The notes: a model not told the origin generated them from the letters alone. 11,257 nucleotides of DNA from Candidatus Methylomirabilota bacterium (GCA_023249205.1 JAHFDC010000008.1:1-11257), one strand, 5' to 3'. Shown: positions 1 through 9,661, counted from the stretch's first letter. Made by a program: numbers and translations.

Positions 1-1215
1 GATGAGATCGCCTCCATCAAGTCCGGGGGCGGCACCGACATGTTCCCGGCCCTCAAGGAGGCCTACGAGACCCTCTACGCCCGGGACGCGCTCCTGAAGC
101 ACCTCATCGTCCTGTCGGACGGGCAGGCGGCTGCGGCCGACTTCGGCGGCCTCGTCCGCCGGATGACCAAGGACAAGATCACGGTCTCCACCGTCGCCAT
201 CGGGCGGGACGCCGATGTCCGGCTCATGCGGGACATCAGCCGGTGGGGGCGGGGCCGCTTCTACTTCACCGAAGATCCCCAGAGCATCCCCCGGATCTTC
301 ACGCTGGAGGCCCAGCTGGCGAGCAAGTCGGCCATCATCGAGCGCCCGTTCCGGCCCGTGCTGACCCATACCCACCACGAGATACTCCGGAACATTGACT
401 GGCGGGAGGTCCCGCCGCTGGGCGGCTACGTGGCCACCACCCCGAAGGTCACCGCGGAGGTTCTCCTGGCCTCGCCCCAGGGGGACCCGGTCCTGGCCGC
501 CTGGCGCTTCGGGGTGGGTCGGGCCGCGGCCTTCACCTCTGACTTCAAGGCGAAGTGGGGCGTCCTGTGGCTGCGCTGGCCCCCATTCGGCCGTTTCGTG
601 GCGCAGATGGTCCGGTGGACGTTACGGACGAAGGATCGGGCGGACGTGGTGACCCACGTGGCCATCCGGGACGGCAAGGGGACCGTGAGTCTCGAGGCAG
701 CCAACCCGCAGGGGGAGTTCATCAATTTCATCGAGGCCGAGGCGGGCATCGTCGGCCCGGATGGGGGCCGGACGGTGATCCCGCTCAGGCAAGTGGCACC
801 GGGGCAGTACGAGGGGGCCTTTCCGGCGGAGGAACAGGGGGCTTATCTCATCGGCGTGGCCCAGCGCCGGGAGGGGACGATGATCGGCTCCGAGATCGGC
901 AGCCTCGTCCTCCCCTACTCCCCGGAGCACAGGAACCGGGCAGTCAACCAGGCCCTCCTGGCCAGGCTGACCTCCCTCACGGGAGGCGGAATCCTGGAGA
1001 AGCCGGAGGATGCGTTCCGGCTGAATCGGCGGCTCAGCCGGCAGCCGCGCGACACCTGGCCGTTCTTCCTCGTGGCCGCCCTCCTGCTCTTCCTGGCGGA
1101 GGTGGCGGCCCGGCGCCTCCGACGGGCCGGGAGTGGGCCGGCGGGAGGCCGGGAGGGCCGGGGGGAGGGACCAGGGATGGCCGTCACGGTCGTCCGGGGG
1201 AGGAGGTGGAGATGA
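1..1215 (+). CDS. VWA domain membrane protein, C-terminal part (5' truncated by window)
   Basis: The reading frame is open from base 1, so the true start lies upstream; about 404 residues are visible. The first ~100 residues are the second half of a von Willebrand factor A fold. They include a GGGTD segment (likely the MIDAS threonine) and the strand LIVLSDG carrying the later MIDAS aspartate; the first MIDAS motif (DxSxS) would be upstream. A middle region with PLLGYV-like (here PPLGGYVATTP), WRFGVGRAAAFTSD and WLRWPPFG segments resembles the part that follows VWA in large membrane-bound VWA/glutamine-amidotransferase-like proteins. Near the C-terminus one hydrophobic stretch (WPFFLVAALLLFLAEVAA) is a likely transmembrane helix, followed by an Arg/Gly-rich tail. 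The TGA stop overlaps the ATG of the next gene, and a TPR protein and a MoxR ATPase follow, a typical setting for VWA proteins acted on by MoxR. Its substrate is unknown. Family assignment is fairly sure, function is not. Confidence 0.85.
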   Translation, partial: DEIASIKSGGGTDMFPALKEAYETLYARDALLKHLIVLSDGQAAAADFGGLVRRMTKDKITVSTVAIGRDADVRLMRDISRWGRGRFYFTEDPQSIPRIFTLEAQLASKSAIIERPFRPVLTHTHHEILRNIDWREVPPLGGYVATTPKVTAEVLLASPQGDPVLAAWRFGVGRAAAFTSDFKAKWGVLWLRWPPFGRFVAQMVRWTLRTKDRADVVTHVAIRDGKGTVSLEAANPQGEFINFIEAEAGIVGPDGGRTVIPLRQVAPGQYEGAFPAEEQGAYLIGVAQRREGTMIGSEIGSLVLPYSPEHRNRAVNQALLARLTSLTGGGILEKPEDAFRLNRRLSRQPRDTWPFFLVAALLLFLAEVAARRLRRAGSGPAGGREGRGEGPGMAVTVVRGRRWR

Positions 1216-2588
1216 GAACCAGACGGCATCTAGCTGGAGCGGTCCTCTTCTCCCTGCTCCTCGCGGCAGTGCCGGTGCAGGCGGAGGCGCCCGCGCCACG
1301 GTTCGTGATTCTGCTGGTCCCCTTCACGGGGTCGTCGGAGGCGCCGGACCCGCTCCTGGGAGAGGGGCTCATGGATCTCCTGGCCTGGGGCCTCGGCCGC
1401 ACCTTCGGCCTCCGCGTGACGGAGCCCCAGGCGGCTGCGAGTGCGTTGACGGCGCGGCAGGCTACCTGGGGGGCGCCGCTTGAGCCGGCCGCCGCCGCCG
1501 AGGTGGCCCGGGGCCTCGGGGCGGCAGCCGCCCTTCTGGGAACCTTCCAGGTGGACGGGGACCGGCTCTCGCTGGGGGCGACCTTCCTGGATGTGCGGGC
1601 AGCGCGGGTCCGGGAGGAGGCCTTCCCCGCGACCTCGGTCACATGGGCCGAGGGCTCCCGTGTGCTGGAACGGATGGGGAGGGCCCTGGCGAAGTTCGTG
1701 GGCGTGACCCTGGGGCCTGCGGGTGAGCGGCGCCTTGCGCAGGCCTTCCAGCGCCCGACTCCCTCGGTGGCGGCGCTGCGCCGCTACGCGGGCGGCCGCG
1801 CGGCGCTGCGCGCGGGGACGACCGAGGGGCTTGAGCAGGCGGCGGATGCCTTCGCCCAGGCCGGCGAAATTGACCCCACCTTCGCCCTGGCCTTCTTCCG
1901 GCAGGGCGAGGCCCACGAGGCGGCCTCCAGCCGCTGGCGGGCCGCCGGAGCCTACCGGCGGGCCATCCACGTGGACGCCGGGTTCGCCGAGGCCTACAAG
2001 TCCCTGGCGGACCTTCTGGCCAAGAGCCCCCGCCGCCTCTACGAGCAGGCGGTGGAGGCATATGGCAAGGCGGTGGAGGCCGATCCGGATTACGCCGATG
2101 CCTTCGTGGGGCTGGGGGATGCGCTCTCGGCCACGGGGCGCTTCGACGAGGCGATCCGGGAGTACCGGCGGGGCCTGGGCATTGATCCGCTGAACCCCCG
2201 GGTCCACTACAGCCTGGCCCGGATCCTGTACACGGAGAAGGGGCTCTACCACGAGGCGGTGGAGGCCTACCAGCGCGCCCTCGCGATCGAGCCCACCTTC
2301 GTGGAGGCCCACATCGGCCTGGGCGACCTGTACGAGGAGAAGGGGCTCTACTCCGAAGCCATTGTCGGGTATCGGCAGGCGCTGGCCCTGAAGCCGAAGC
2401 ACCCCGGGGCGCTGTACGCCCTCGCCCTGGCGTACGAGAAGGTGAGCCCCAAGGAGGCGGTGGCCCGCTGGGAGGAGTACATCAAGGTGGCCTCGGAGCT
2501 CCCGGGCGAGAAGGAGTGGATTGACATCGCCGAGCAGCACCTGAAGAAGATGCGCCAGAGGGCCGCGGAGCAGGAGAAGCGCCGCTAG
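1212..2588 (+). CDS. Secreted/periplasmic TPR-repeat protein with TolB-N-like domain
   Basis: This is a protein of 458 residues. The ATG start overlaps the preceding TGA (ATGA) and has a strong GGAGG-type ribosome site just upstream. The frame is open much further 5', but that part only shadows the VWA gene. Residues 1-24 look like a Sec signal peptide: basic MRTRRH, a hydrophobic core, then VQA before EAPAP. Residues ~28-165 (ILLVPF, EGLMDLLAWGL, LGAAAALLGTF, DGDRLSLGATFLD) resemble the TolB-N-like domain often found before TPRs in signalling proteins. From ~185 to 430 run about six tetratricopeptide repeats with typical A-x2-Y-x-A-L-x-I/A-x-P spacing (for example EAVEAYQRALAIEPTF and EAIVGYRQALALKPKH). 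The C-terminus is a charged helix (EQHLKKMRQRAAEQEKRR). TPRs bind other proteins, so a scaffolding role for the adjacent VWA/MoxR pair is likely but inferred. Confidence 0.87.
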   Translation: MRTRRHLAGAVLFSLLLAAVPVQAEAPAPRFVILLVPFTGSSEAPDPLLGEGLMDLLAWGLGRTFGLRVTEPQAAASALTARQATWGAPLEPAAAAEVARGLGAAAALLGTFQVDGDRLSLGATFLDVRAARVREEAFPATSVTWAEGSRVLERMGRALAKFVGVTLGPAGERRLAQAFQRPTPSVAALRRYAGGRAALRAGTTEGLEQAADAFAQAGEIDPTFALAFFRQGEAHEAASSRWRAAGAYRRAIHVDAGFAEAYKSLADLLAKSPRRLYEQAVEAYGKAVEADPDYADAFVGLGDALSATGRFDEAIREYRRGLGIDPLNPRVHYSLARILYTEKGLYHEAVEAYQRALAIEPTFVEAHIGLGDLYEEKGLYSEAIVGYRQALALKPKHPGALYALALAYEKVSPKEAVARWEEYIKVASELPGEKEWIDIAEQHLKKMRQRAAEQEKRR

Positions 2589-2600
2589 GCGGAGGGGCGG

Positions 2601-3626
2601 ATGAGCGACGAGATGCGGCAGGTGGAGCGGCAGGGGGCGGCGTTCCGGGAGGCGTTCGCCAGGATCGAGGCGGAGATCGGAAAGGTCATCGTGGGGCACC
2701 TGGAGGTCGTCCGCGAGACGCTCCTCTGTCTCTTCTGCGGCGGTCATGTCCTCCTGGAAGGGGTCCCGGGGCTCGGCAAGACCCTCCTGGTGAAGGCACT
2801 GGCCCGGTGCCTGGACCTGACCTTCTCCCGGATCCAGTTCACCCCCGATCTCATGCCGGCGGACATCATCGGGACCAACGTGGTCGTGGAGGACCCGGGG
2901 GGGCGGCGCCAGTTCCAGTTCCAGCGGGGACCCCTCTTCGGCCAGGTGATCCTGGCCGATGAGGTGAACCGGGCTACGCCGAAGACGCAGTCCGCGCTCC
3001 TCGAGGCGATGCAGGAACTCACGGTGACTGTGGGGCGGAGCCAGCATGCGCTGGAGCCGCCCTTCTTCGTCCTGGCCACCCAGAATCCGATCGAGATGGA
3101 GGGGACCTATCCCCTGCCGGAGGCGCAGCTGGACCGGTTCTTCTTCAAGTTGAAGGTCCGGTACCCCTCCCGCGCCGAACTGGGCGAGATCGTGGAGCGC
3201 ACGACCGCCGCCGCCGAGGAAACCCTGACGCGCGTCCTGAGCGGCCCCCTGGTGGAGGAGCACAAGACCCTCCTCCGGGCCGTGCCCATCGCCTCCCACG
3301 TGAGGGATCACGCGGCCCGTCTCACCCTGATGACCCACCCGAACTCCCCCGAGGCCCCGGCCTCCGTGAGGAAGTACGTCCGGTACGGCTCCTCGCCCCG
3401 GGGCACCCAGGCCCTGGTGCTCGCCGGCAAGGCTGTGGCCCTCCTGGCCGGACGGTTCCACGTCAGCATGGAGGATCTGCACCGGGTGGCCTACCCCGCC
3501 CTCCGCCATCGGCTGATCCTGTCCTTTGAGGGGGAGGCGGAGCGGATTGATCCTGACGACATCATCGGCGAGATCCTGGGAGCGGCAAGGCAGGCCGAGA
3601 CGGCTGCGCGCGAGGCGCTGGCCTAG
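2601..3626 (+). CDS. MoxR-family AAA+ ATPase
   Basis: This is a 341-residue protein, the usual MoxR size. Visible motifs are Walker A GVPGLGKT (54-61), Walker B VILADE (116-121), sensor-1 region VLATQNP (157-163) with its Asn, and the family hallmark PLPEAQLDRF (171-180), whose Arg is the probable arginine finger. The C-terminal part (about 200-335) is the AAA lid typical of MoxR, including RYGSSPRGTQAL. MoxR ATPases are cytoplasmic hexameric chaperone-like enzymes that usually act on VWA-domain partners in metal insertion, complex assembly or envelope-stress functions. The VWA gene two genes upstream is the obvious partner. The start is ATG with GGAGG five bases upstream, and the gap from the TPR gene is 12 bp, so it is co-transcribed. 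Oddly, MoxR is the last gene here; in common arrangements it leads the operon and is followed by a DUF58 gene, which is absent downstream. Family is certain, target unknown. Confidence 0.95.
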   Translation: MSDEMRQVERQGAAFREAFARIEAEIGKVIVGHLEVVRETLLCLFCGGHVLLEGVPGLGKTLLVKALARCLDLTFSRIQFTPDLMPADIIGTNVVVEDPGGRRQFQFQRGPLFGQVILADEVNRATPKTQSALLEAMQELTVTVGRSQHALEPPFFVLATQNPIEMEGTYPLPEAQLDRFFFKLKVRYPSRAELGEIVERTTAAAEETLTRVLSGPLVEEHKTLLRAVPIASHVRDHAARLTLMTHPNSPEAPASVRKYVRYGSSPRGTQALVLAGKAVALLAGRFHVSMEDLHRVAYPALRHRLILSFEGEAERIDPDDIIGEILGAARQAETAAREALA

Positions 3627-3632
3627 CGGCGC

Positions 3633-3662
3633 TTGACAGTCCTTTAAGCGTCATGATAGGTT
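3633..3662 (+). promoter_or_regulatory. Putative sigma-70-type promoter of the atp operon
   Basis: A perfect TTGACA (3633-3638) is followed after 18 bp by TAGGTT (3657-3662), which keeps the most conserved -10 positions (T, A and final T). It lies in the 105-bp gap between the moxR stop and the atpI start, where an atp promoter is expected, and it is locally AT-rich for this genome. Transcription would begin near 3669-3671, at the base of the palindrome. The -10 match is only 3 of 6, so the call rests mainly on the -35 box and the position. Confidence 0.55.
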
Positions 3663-3676
3663 GTGCCGCTTTTTTG

Positions 3677-3700
3677 GGGGGCGGACGGCCGTCCGCCCCC
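3677..3700. repeat. Perfect 24-bp palindrome in the atp leader
   Basis: Two 10-base arms (gggggcggac and its exact complement) flank a self-complementary GGCC. In RNA this could form a very stable hairpin with a GGCC loop. It is preceded on the + strand by six T (3670-3675) and is not followed by a T run on either strand, so it is not a standard terminator. It begins within ~10 nt of the predicted transcription start and ends 31 nt before the atpI GTG. It could be an mRNA-stabilising 5' hairpin or a protein-binding site. Function is inferred only. Confidence 0.75.
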
Positions 3701-3731
3701 ATTCGCCTCAGGGTGGCCGAAGGCGCGTCGC

Positions 3732-4106
3732 GTGGAAGAGCAGCGGGAACTCCTCTGGCGCGTCGCCCGGGGCGCCCTGGGGCTTCTGGCCGGGGGAGGG
3801 GCGCTTCTCAGCGCCTTCGGCCGCTGGGACTGGGCCCTCGGGTTCGCCGTCGGCGGCGGCATCAGCCTCGGGAACTTCTCGCTCATCGCGCGGACCGTGG
3901 CGCAGGGGAGTCGCGCGACGGCGCTGCGACCGGTGCGGGTCATCCGGGGTGCCCTCCTTCGGCTGGGCCTGACGGGGCTCGCTCTCTTTTTCGTCATCGT
4001 CTATCTGCCGGTGAGCCTCATCGGTCTTGCCCTCGGACTGCTGGCCGTTCCGGTGGTGGTGGTGGCCGGCGCCCTCCGGCAGGGGTTCGGGGTGGACGCG
4101 GAGTAG
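3732..4106 (+). CDS. atpI: ATP synthase protein I (AtpI-like)
   Basis: This is a small hydrophobic protein of 124 residues with about four transmembrane helices: GALGLLAGGGALLSAF, ALGFAVGGGISLGNFSLI, LRLGLTGLALFFVIVYLP and SLIGLALGLLAVPVVVVAGAL. Size, topology, the GGGISLGNF segment at the end of helix 2, and the position heading an F1Fo operon fit the AtpI family. These proteins help assemble or stabilise the c-ring and may transport Mg2+. I chose the GTG at 3732 (protein begins MEEQRELLW) because GAAGG lies eight bases upstream. An upstream in-frame GTG at 3663 would have to translate the palindrome and would add an atypical Pro/Gly-rich N-terminus. AtpI sequences are poorly conserved, so this relies partly on context. 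Its usual neighbours atpB and atpE do not follow. Confidence 0.8.
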   Translation: MEEQRELLWRVARGALGLLAGGGALLSAFGRWDWALGFAVGGGISLGNFSLIARTVAQGSRATALRPVRVIRGALLRLGLTGLALFFVIVYLPVSLIGLALGLLAVPVVVVAGALRQGFGVDAE

Positions 4107-4201
4107 CAGGGCGGCCTGTGCGGCGTGGGCGCGGCCTGGCGGATGCCGCGCCCCGTGTTCTGCTTGGGGCCGGGGCGGCCGCCCCGGGCGGGAGCGGAGC
4201 G
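4107..4201. other. atpI-atpF intergenic gap without atpB/atpE
   Basis: This 95-bp spacer is too short for subunit a (about 230-290 residues) or c (about 80 residues), and no reading frame in it resembles either. It contains a direct repeat GCGGCCTG (4111-4118 and 4131-4138), an 18-bp palindrome at 4170-4187, and the atpF ribosome site GGAG (4191-4194). In the commonest bacterial atp order this is exactly where atpB and atpE would sit. Confidence 0.85.
4170..4187. repeat. Perfect 18-bp palindrome upstream of atpF
   Basis: The sequence CCGGGGCGGCCGCCCCGG is its own reverse complement. As RNA it would form a GC-only hairpin just before the atpF ribosome site. No T run follows, so it is not a classic terminator. 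It shares the stem core GGGGCGG/CCGCCCC with the leader palindrome and with the operon terminator. It could be an RNA processing or stability element, or a by-product of extreme GC content. Confidence 0.6.
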
Positions 4202-4798
4202 ATGCCGAGAGGGTGGATCGCGCTGGGGATGGTCGCGCTGCTGCTGGCCTGGGGGGCCCCGGATGCCCTGGTGGCCGCCGCCACGGAGGGAGCGGCCGAG
4301 CACAAACCCGGCATCATTAACATAGACAAGACCCTCCTGCTGCAACTCATCAACTTCCTCATCCTGGTCGCCATCCTCTACAAGTTCCTCTTCAAGCCCC
4401 TGACCGCCTTCATGGCGGAGCGGTCCGAGGGGATCAAGCGATCCCTCTCCGAGGCGGAGGAGGCGCGCAAGGCCGCCGCCCGAACGATGGAGGAGTACAG
4501 CGCGAGGCTGGTCGCGGCCCAGAAGGAGAGCGAGGCGGTCCGCGCCCGGATGGAGCAGGAGGTGGCGGCGGAGCGCCAGCGCCTTCTGAAGGAATCGCGG
4601 GAGGAGGCCACCCGCCTCCTCGGGGCGGCCCGGGCGGAGATCGGACAGGAGGTCAAGCAGGCGAAAACCGCCCTGCGGGAGGAGGCGGTGACCCTCTCGC
4701 TGGCGGCCGCCGAGAAACTGCTGGGGCGGGCCCTCACCGAGGCCGATCACCGGCGGCTGGTGGAACAGGCCATCCGGGACGTGAGGACCGGGAATTGA
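4202..4798 (+). CDS. atpF: ATP synthase subunit b (peripheral stalk)
   Basis: This 198-residue protein is the Fo subunit b, whose dimer links the membrane sector to F1 through delta. Residues ~5-18 form a hydrophobic segment after MPRGW, followed by an Ala-rich stretch (ALVAAATEGAAEH), which looks like a cleavable signal peptide. The true membrane anchor is at ~45-62 (LLLQLINFLILVAILYKFLF), followed by the conserved KPLTAFMAER. A long charged, heptad-like coiled coil (about 72-170) and a C-terminal delta-binding region follow. The start is ATG with GGAG seven bases upstream. The long in-frame extension upstream of 4202 is a shadow of atpI. Typical b subunits are about 155-170 residues; the excess here is the N-terminal extension. 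No second, b'-type gene is present, so a homodimer is likely. Confidence 0.95.
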   Translation: MPRGWIALGMVALLLAWGAPDALVAAATEGAAEHKPGIINIDKTLLLQLINFLILVAILYKFLFKPLTAFMAERSEGIKRSLSEAEEARKAAARTMEEYSARLVAAQKESEAVRARMEQEVAAERQRLLKESREEATRLLGAARAEIGQEVKQAKTALREEAVTLSLAAAEKLLGRALTEADHRRLVEQAIRDVRTGN

Positions 4799-5334
4799 TC
4801 GGGGGGGGGCTGGCCAGACGGTACGCCAAGGCGCTGCTGGAGGCCGCCGCCGAAGCCGGGATCCTGGAGCAGGTGGCCGCGGACCTGGAGGCCCTGGCCC
4901 CACACTTCGCGGGGAAGGAGGTGGTCGCCTTCTTCGCCAACCCGGCCGTGCCGGCCGCCCGGAAGGAAGCCGCCCTCACCGCCGCCGCGGAGCGCGGATC
5001 TGCTTCCCCCCTCTCTGCGAGCCTGCTCCACCTGCTCCTCAGACGCCAGCGGATAGGGCTCCTGCCGGAGATCGCCCGTCTCTTCCGGGATCTGGTGGAT
5101 GAGCGGAGGGGATACGTCCGCGCCGAGGTGACGGCAGCCGTCCACCTCCCGGCGGAAAGCGTTGAGGCGCTGGCCGGCCGGCTCTCCGCGGCCACGGGCC
5201 GGCAGGTCCAGCTTACGGCACGGCTGGACCCGACCATCCTCGGGGGGCTGGTCGCGCGCGTGGGGAGCACGCTCTATGACGCCAGCCTGAGAACGCAACT
5301 CCGCAGGATGCGGGAGGTCCTGATCAAGGGGTGA
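4795..5334 (+). CDS. atpH: ATP synthase subunit delta
   Basis: This 179-residue protein has the usual delta/OSCP length and caps the F1 head, joining it to the b stalk. The N-terminus [17 protein letters not shown] matches the family's start ([10 protein letters not shown]). The middle contains [12 protein letters not shown] and [17 protein letters not shown], and the C-terminal domain has the conserved [26 protein letters not shown]. The start is TTG, overlapping the atpF stop as TTGA, with GAGG (4783-4786) eight bases upstream. No better in-frame start gives the conserved N-terminus. A nine-G run (4801-4809) encodes the Gly-Gly-Gly after Ile2. The overlap implies translational coupling with atpF. 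Identity is firm. Confidence 0.95.
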   Translation: MIGGGLARRYAKALLEAAAEAGILEQVAADLEALAPHFAGKEVVAFFANPAVPAARKEAALTAAAERGSASPLSASLLHLLLRRQRIGLLPEIARLFRDLVDERRGYVRAEVTAAVHLPAESVEALAGRLSAATGRQVQLTARLDPTILGGLVARVGSTLYDASLRTQLRRMREVLIKG

Positions 5335-5338
5335 GCCG

Positions 5339-6889
5339 ATGGTAGAGATCCGCGCCGACGAGATCAGCCAGATCATCCGGCAGCAGCTCCAGGGGTTCAC
5401 GGCCGCCGTGGATGTCGCCGAGACCGGGACCGTCATCGAGGTGGGGGACGGGATCGCCCGGATCTACGGGCTGGAGAAGGCGATGGCCGGGGAGCTCCTC
5501 CTCTTCCCCAGCGAGGTGGTGGGGATGGTCCTGAACCTGGAGGAGGACAACGTGGGCGCGGTCCTCCTCGGGGAGGACGTGGGCATCCGGGAGGGGGACG
5601 AGGTCCGGCGGACCGGCCGCATCGCCGAGGTGCCGGTGGGGGAAGCGATGCTGGGGCGGGTGGTCAATGCCCTCGGCCAGCCGGTGGATGGGAAGGGGCC
5701 CATCGAGGCGACCGAGCACCGTCCCATCGAGCGGTTCGCCCCCGGGGTGGTGGACCGCCGCCCCGTGAAGGAGCCGCTCCAGACCGGGATGAAGGCGATT
5801 GACTCGATGATCCCGATCGGCCGGGGGCAGCGGGAACTGATCATCGGCGACCGGCAGACCGGCAAGACCGCCATCGCCGTGGACACGATCCTGAATCAGC
5901 GGGGCAAGGATGTCCACTGCGTGTACGTGGCCGTCGGGCAGAAGCGCTCCACGGTGGCCCAGGTGGTGAAGGGCCTCGAGGAGGGCGGAGCGATGGCGTA
6001 CACCATCGTGGTCGTGGCCACCGCCTCGGAGCCCGCGCCGCTGCAGTACATCGCCCCCTACGCTGGCTGCGCCATGGGGGAATACTTCCGGGACACCAGG
6101 CGGCACGCTCTGGTCATCTACGATGACCTCAGCAAGCACGCTCAGTCCTACCGGCAGCTCTCCCTGCTCCTGCGGCGGCCGCCGGGGCGAGAGGCCTACC
6201 CCGGCGACGTCTTCTACCTCCACTCCCGCCTCCTGGAACGGGCGGCCAAGCTGAACGACGAGCTGGGGGGCGGCTCCCTCACGGCGCTCCCGATCATCGA
6301 GACCCAATTGGGGGACGTGTCCGCGTATATCCCGACGAACGTCATCTCCATCACCGACGGGCAGATCTACCTGGAGAGCGACCTCTTCTTCGGTGGTATC
6401 CGCCCCGCCGTCAACGTCGGTCTCTCGGTCTCCCGGGTCGGGGGCGCGGCCCAGATCAAGGCCATGAAGCAGGTGGCTGGCCGGCTGCGACTGGACCTGG
6501 CCCAGTACCGGGAGATGGCCGCGTTCGCCCAGTTCGGCTCGGAGCTGGACAAGGCGACGCAGGCCCAGCTCAACCGGGGCCAGCGGATGGTGGAACTGCT
6601 GAAGCAGGCCCAGTACACGCCCCTGCCGGTGGAGAAGCAGATCCTCATCATCTTCGCCGGCACTGCCGGGCACCTGGACGACGTCCCCCTCGAGGCCGTC
6701 CCGGCCTTCGAGCAGGAGCTGTACAAGTTTGTGGAGACGGTCCGGCCCGAGGTTCTCCGGGAACTGGCCGAGAAGGGGGAGATCACCGATCCCCTCCGGG
6801 AGAAGATGACGAAGGCCGTGGTCGAGTTCAAGGCGGACTTCCTGGCCCGCCTCAAGAAGGGGGAGGCGGTCGCCACCCCGGTGAGCTGA
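5339..6889 (+). CDS. atpA: ATP synthase subunit alpha
   Basis: This 516-residue protein is the regulatory, nucleotide-binding F1 alpha subunit. The Walker A motif GDRQTGKT is at 170-177. The stretches [39 protein letters not shown] and [29 protein letters not shown] are canonical. The Arg of [10 protein letters not shown] (about residue 366) corresponds to the catalytic arginine that alpha supplies to beta. Loop [13 protein letters not shown] is the short bacterial form, unlike the longer E. coli loop. The C-terminus runs slightly past the usual length, ending in [11 protein letters not shown]. The start is ATG, seven bases after AAGGGG and four bases after the atpH stop, so it is tightly coupled. 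No frame damage or missing catalytic residue is visible. Confidence 0.99.
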   Translation: MVEIRADEISQIIRQQLQGFTAAVDVAETGTVIEVGDGIARIYGLEKAMAGELLLFPSEVVGMVLNLEEDNVGAVLLGEDVGIREGDEVRRTGRIAEVPVGEAMLGRVVNALGQPVDGKGPIEATEHRPIERFAPGVVDRRPVKEPLQTGMKAIDSMIPIGRGQRELIIGDRQTGKTAIAVDTILNQRGKDVHCVYVAVGQKRSTVAQVVKGLEEGGAMAYTIVVVATASEPAPLQYIAPYAGCAMGEYFRDTRRHALVIYDDLSKHAQSYRQLSLLLRRPPGREAYPGDVFYLHSRLLERAAKLNDELGGGSLTALPIIETQLGDVSAYIPTNVISITDGQIYLESDLFFGGIRPAVNVGLSVSRVGGAAQIKAMKQVAGRLRLDLAQYREMAAFAQFGSELDKATQAQLNRGQRMVELLKQAQYTPLPVEKQILIIFAGTAGHLDDVPLEAVPAFEQELYKFVETVRPEVLRELAEKGEITDPLREKMTKAVVEFKADFLARLKKGEAVATPVS

Positions 6890-6895
6890 GCATCC

Positions 6896-9218
<2,323 letters not shown>

Positions 9219-9232
9219 GAGGCGGGTGGCGC

Positions 9233-9661
9233 ATGGCCACGGCGGAGATCCCCAGGACATTCCTGCTGGAGGTGGTGACCCCGCAGCGCCTCGTGGTGAG
9301 CGAGGAGGCGGAGGAAGTCATCGCCCCCGGGGCCGAGGGCTACTTCGGCGTCCTGGGGGGCCATCTCCCCTTCATGACCACGCTGAAGTTCGGGGAGCTC
9401 ACCTACCGGAGGACCCGGGGGGAGGAGCGCCACCTGGCCGTCTCCTGGGGGTACGCCGAGGTCCTTCCGACCCGGGTGACGATCCTGGCAGAGGCGGCCG
9501 AGCGAGCCGAGGAGATTGACAGTGCTCGGGCCGAGGCGGCTCGGGACCGGTCAGTGGCGCGCCTGGGCAAGTTGGGCGACAGCACCGTGGATTTCGTCAG
9601 GGCGCAGGAGGCTCTCATGCGGGCTCTCACGCGCCTGGAGGTGGCCGTCAAGAAGCGGTAA
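9233..9661 (+). CDS. atpC: ATP synthase subunit epsilon
   Basis: This 142-residue protein has the family's usual length. The N-terminal beta-sandwich is recognisable from FLLEVVTPQRLVVSEEAEEVIAPGAEGYFGVLGGHLPFMTTLK, and the C-terminal helical hairpin begins near residue 90 (AERAEEIDSARAEAARDRS). Epsilon binds gamma and can inhibit ATP hydrolysis. The segment IDSARA (95-100) fits the I/L-D-x-x-R-A pattern described for ATP-binding epsilon subunits such as that of thermophilic Bacillus PS3; whether this one binds ATP is unknown. The ATG start lies 14 bp after atpD, with AGGAGG (9217-9222) overlapping the atpD stop. It is the last gene before the operon terminator. Confidence 0.97.
   Translation: MATAEIPRTFLLEVVTPQRLVVSEEAEEVIAPGAEGYFGVLGGHLPFMTTLKFGELTYRRTRGEERHLAVSWGYAEVLPTRVTILAEAAERAEEIDSARAEAARDRSVARLGKLGDSTVDFVRAQEALMRALTRLEVAVKKR

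Noticed and set aside
1230..3509. 759-codon minus-strand open frame
   Set aside because: It is the antisense of the TPR and MoxR genes; its low-complexity translation has no recognisable motif.
3670..3700. Leader palindrome as a terminator for moxR
   Set aside because: The T run precedes the dyad on the + strand, and on the minus strand the dyad is followed by A residues, so neither strand has the hairpin-then-T order.
3663..3731. Upstream GTG 3663 as the start of atpI
   Set aside because: It would make the palindrome coding and add an atypical N-terminus; it also overlaps the expected promoter and start site. GTG 3732 has a ribosome site.
4125..4325. 66-codon + strand frame in the atpI-atpF gap as a candidate subunit c
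   Set aside because: The translation is Arg/Pro/Trp-rich, lacks the two hydrophobic helices and the carboxylate of AtpE, and mostly overlaps atpF out of frame.
9516..9544. TTGACA inside atpC as a promoter for the transporter
   Set aside because: At the proper distance there is only GC-rich sequence with no -10-like element; the hexamer arises from the codons of the IDS motif.
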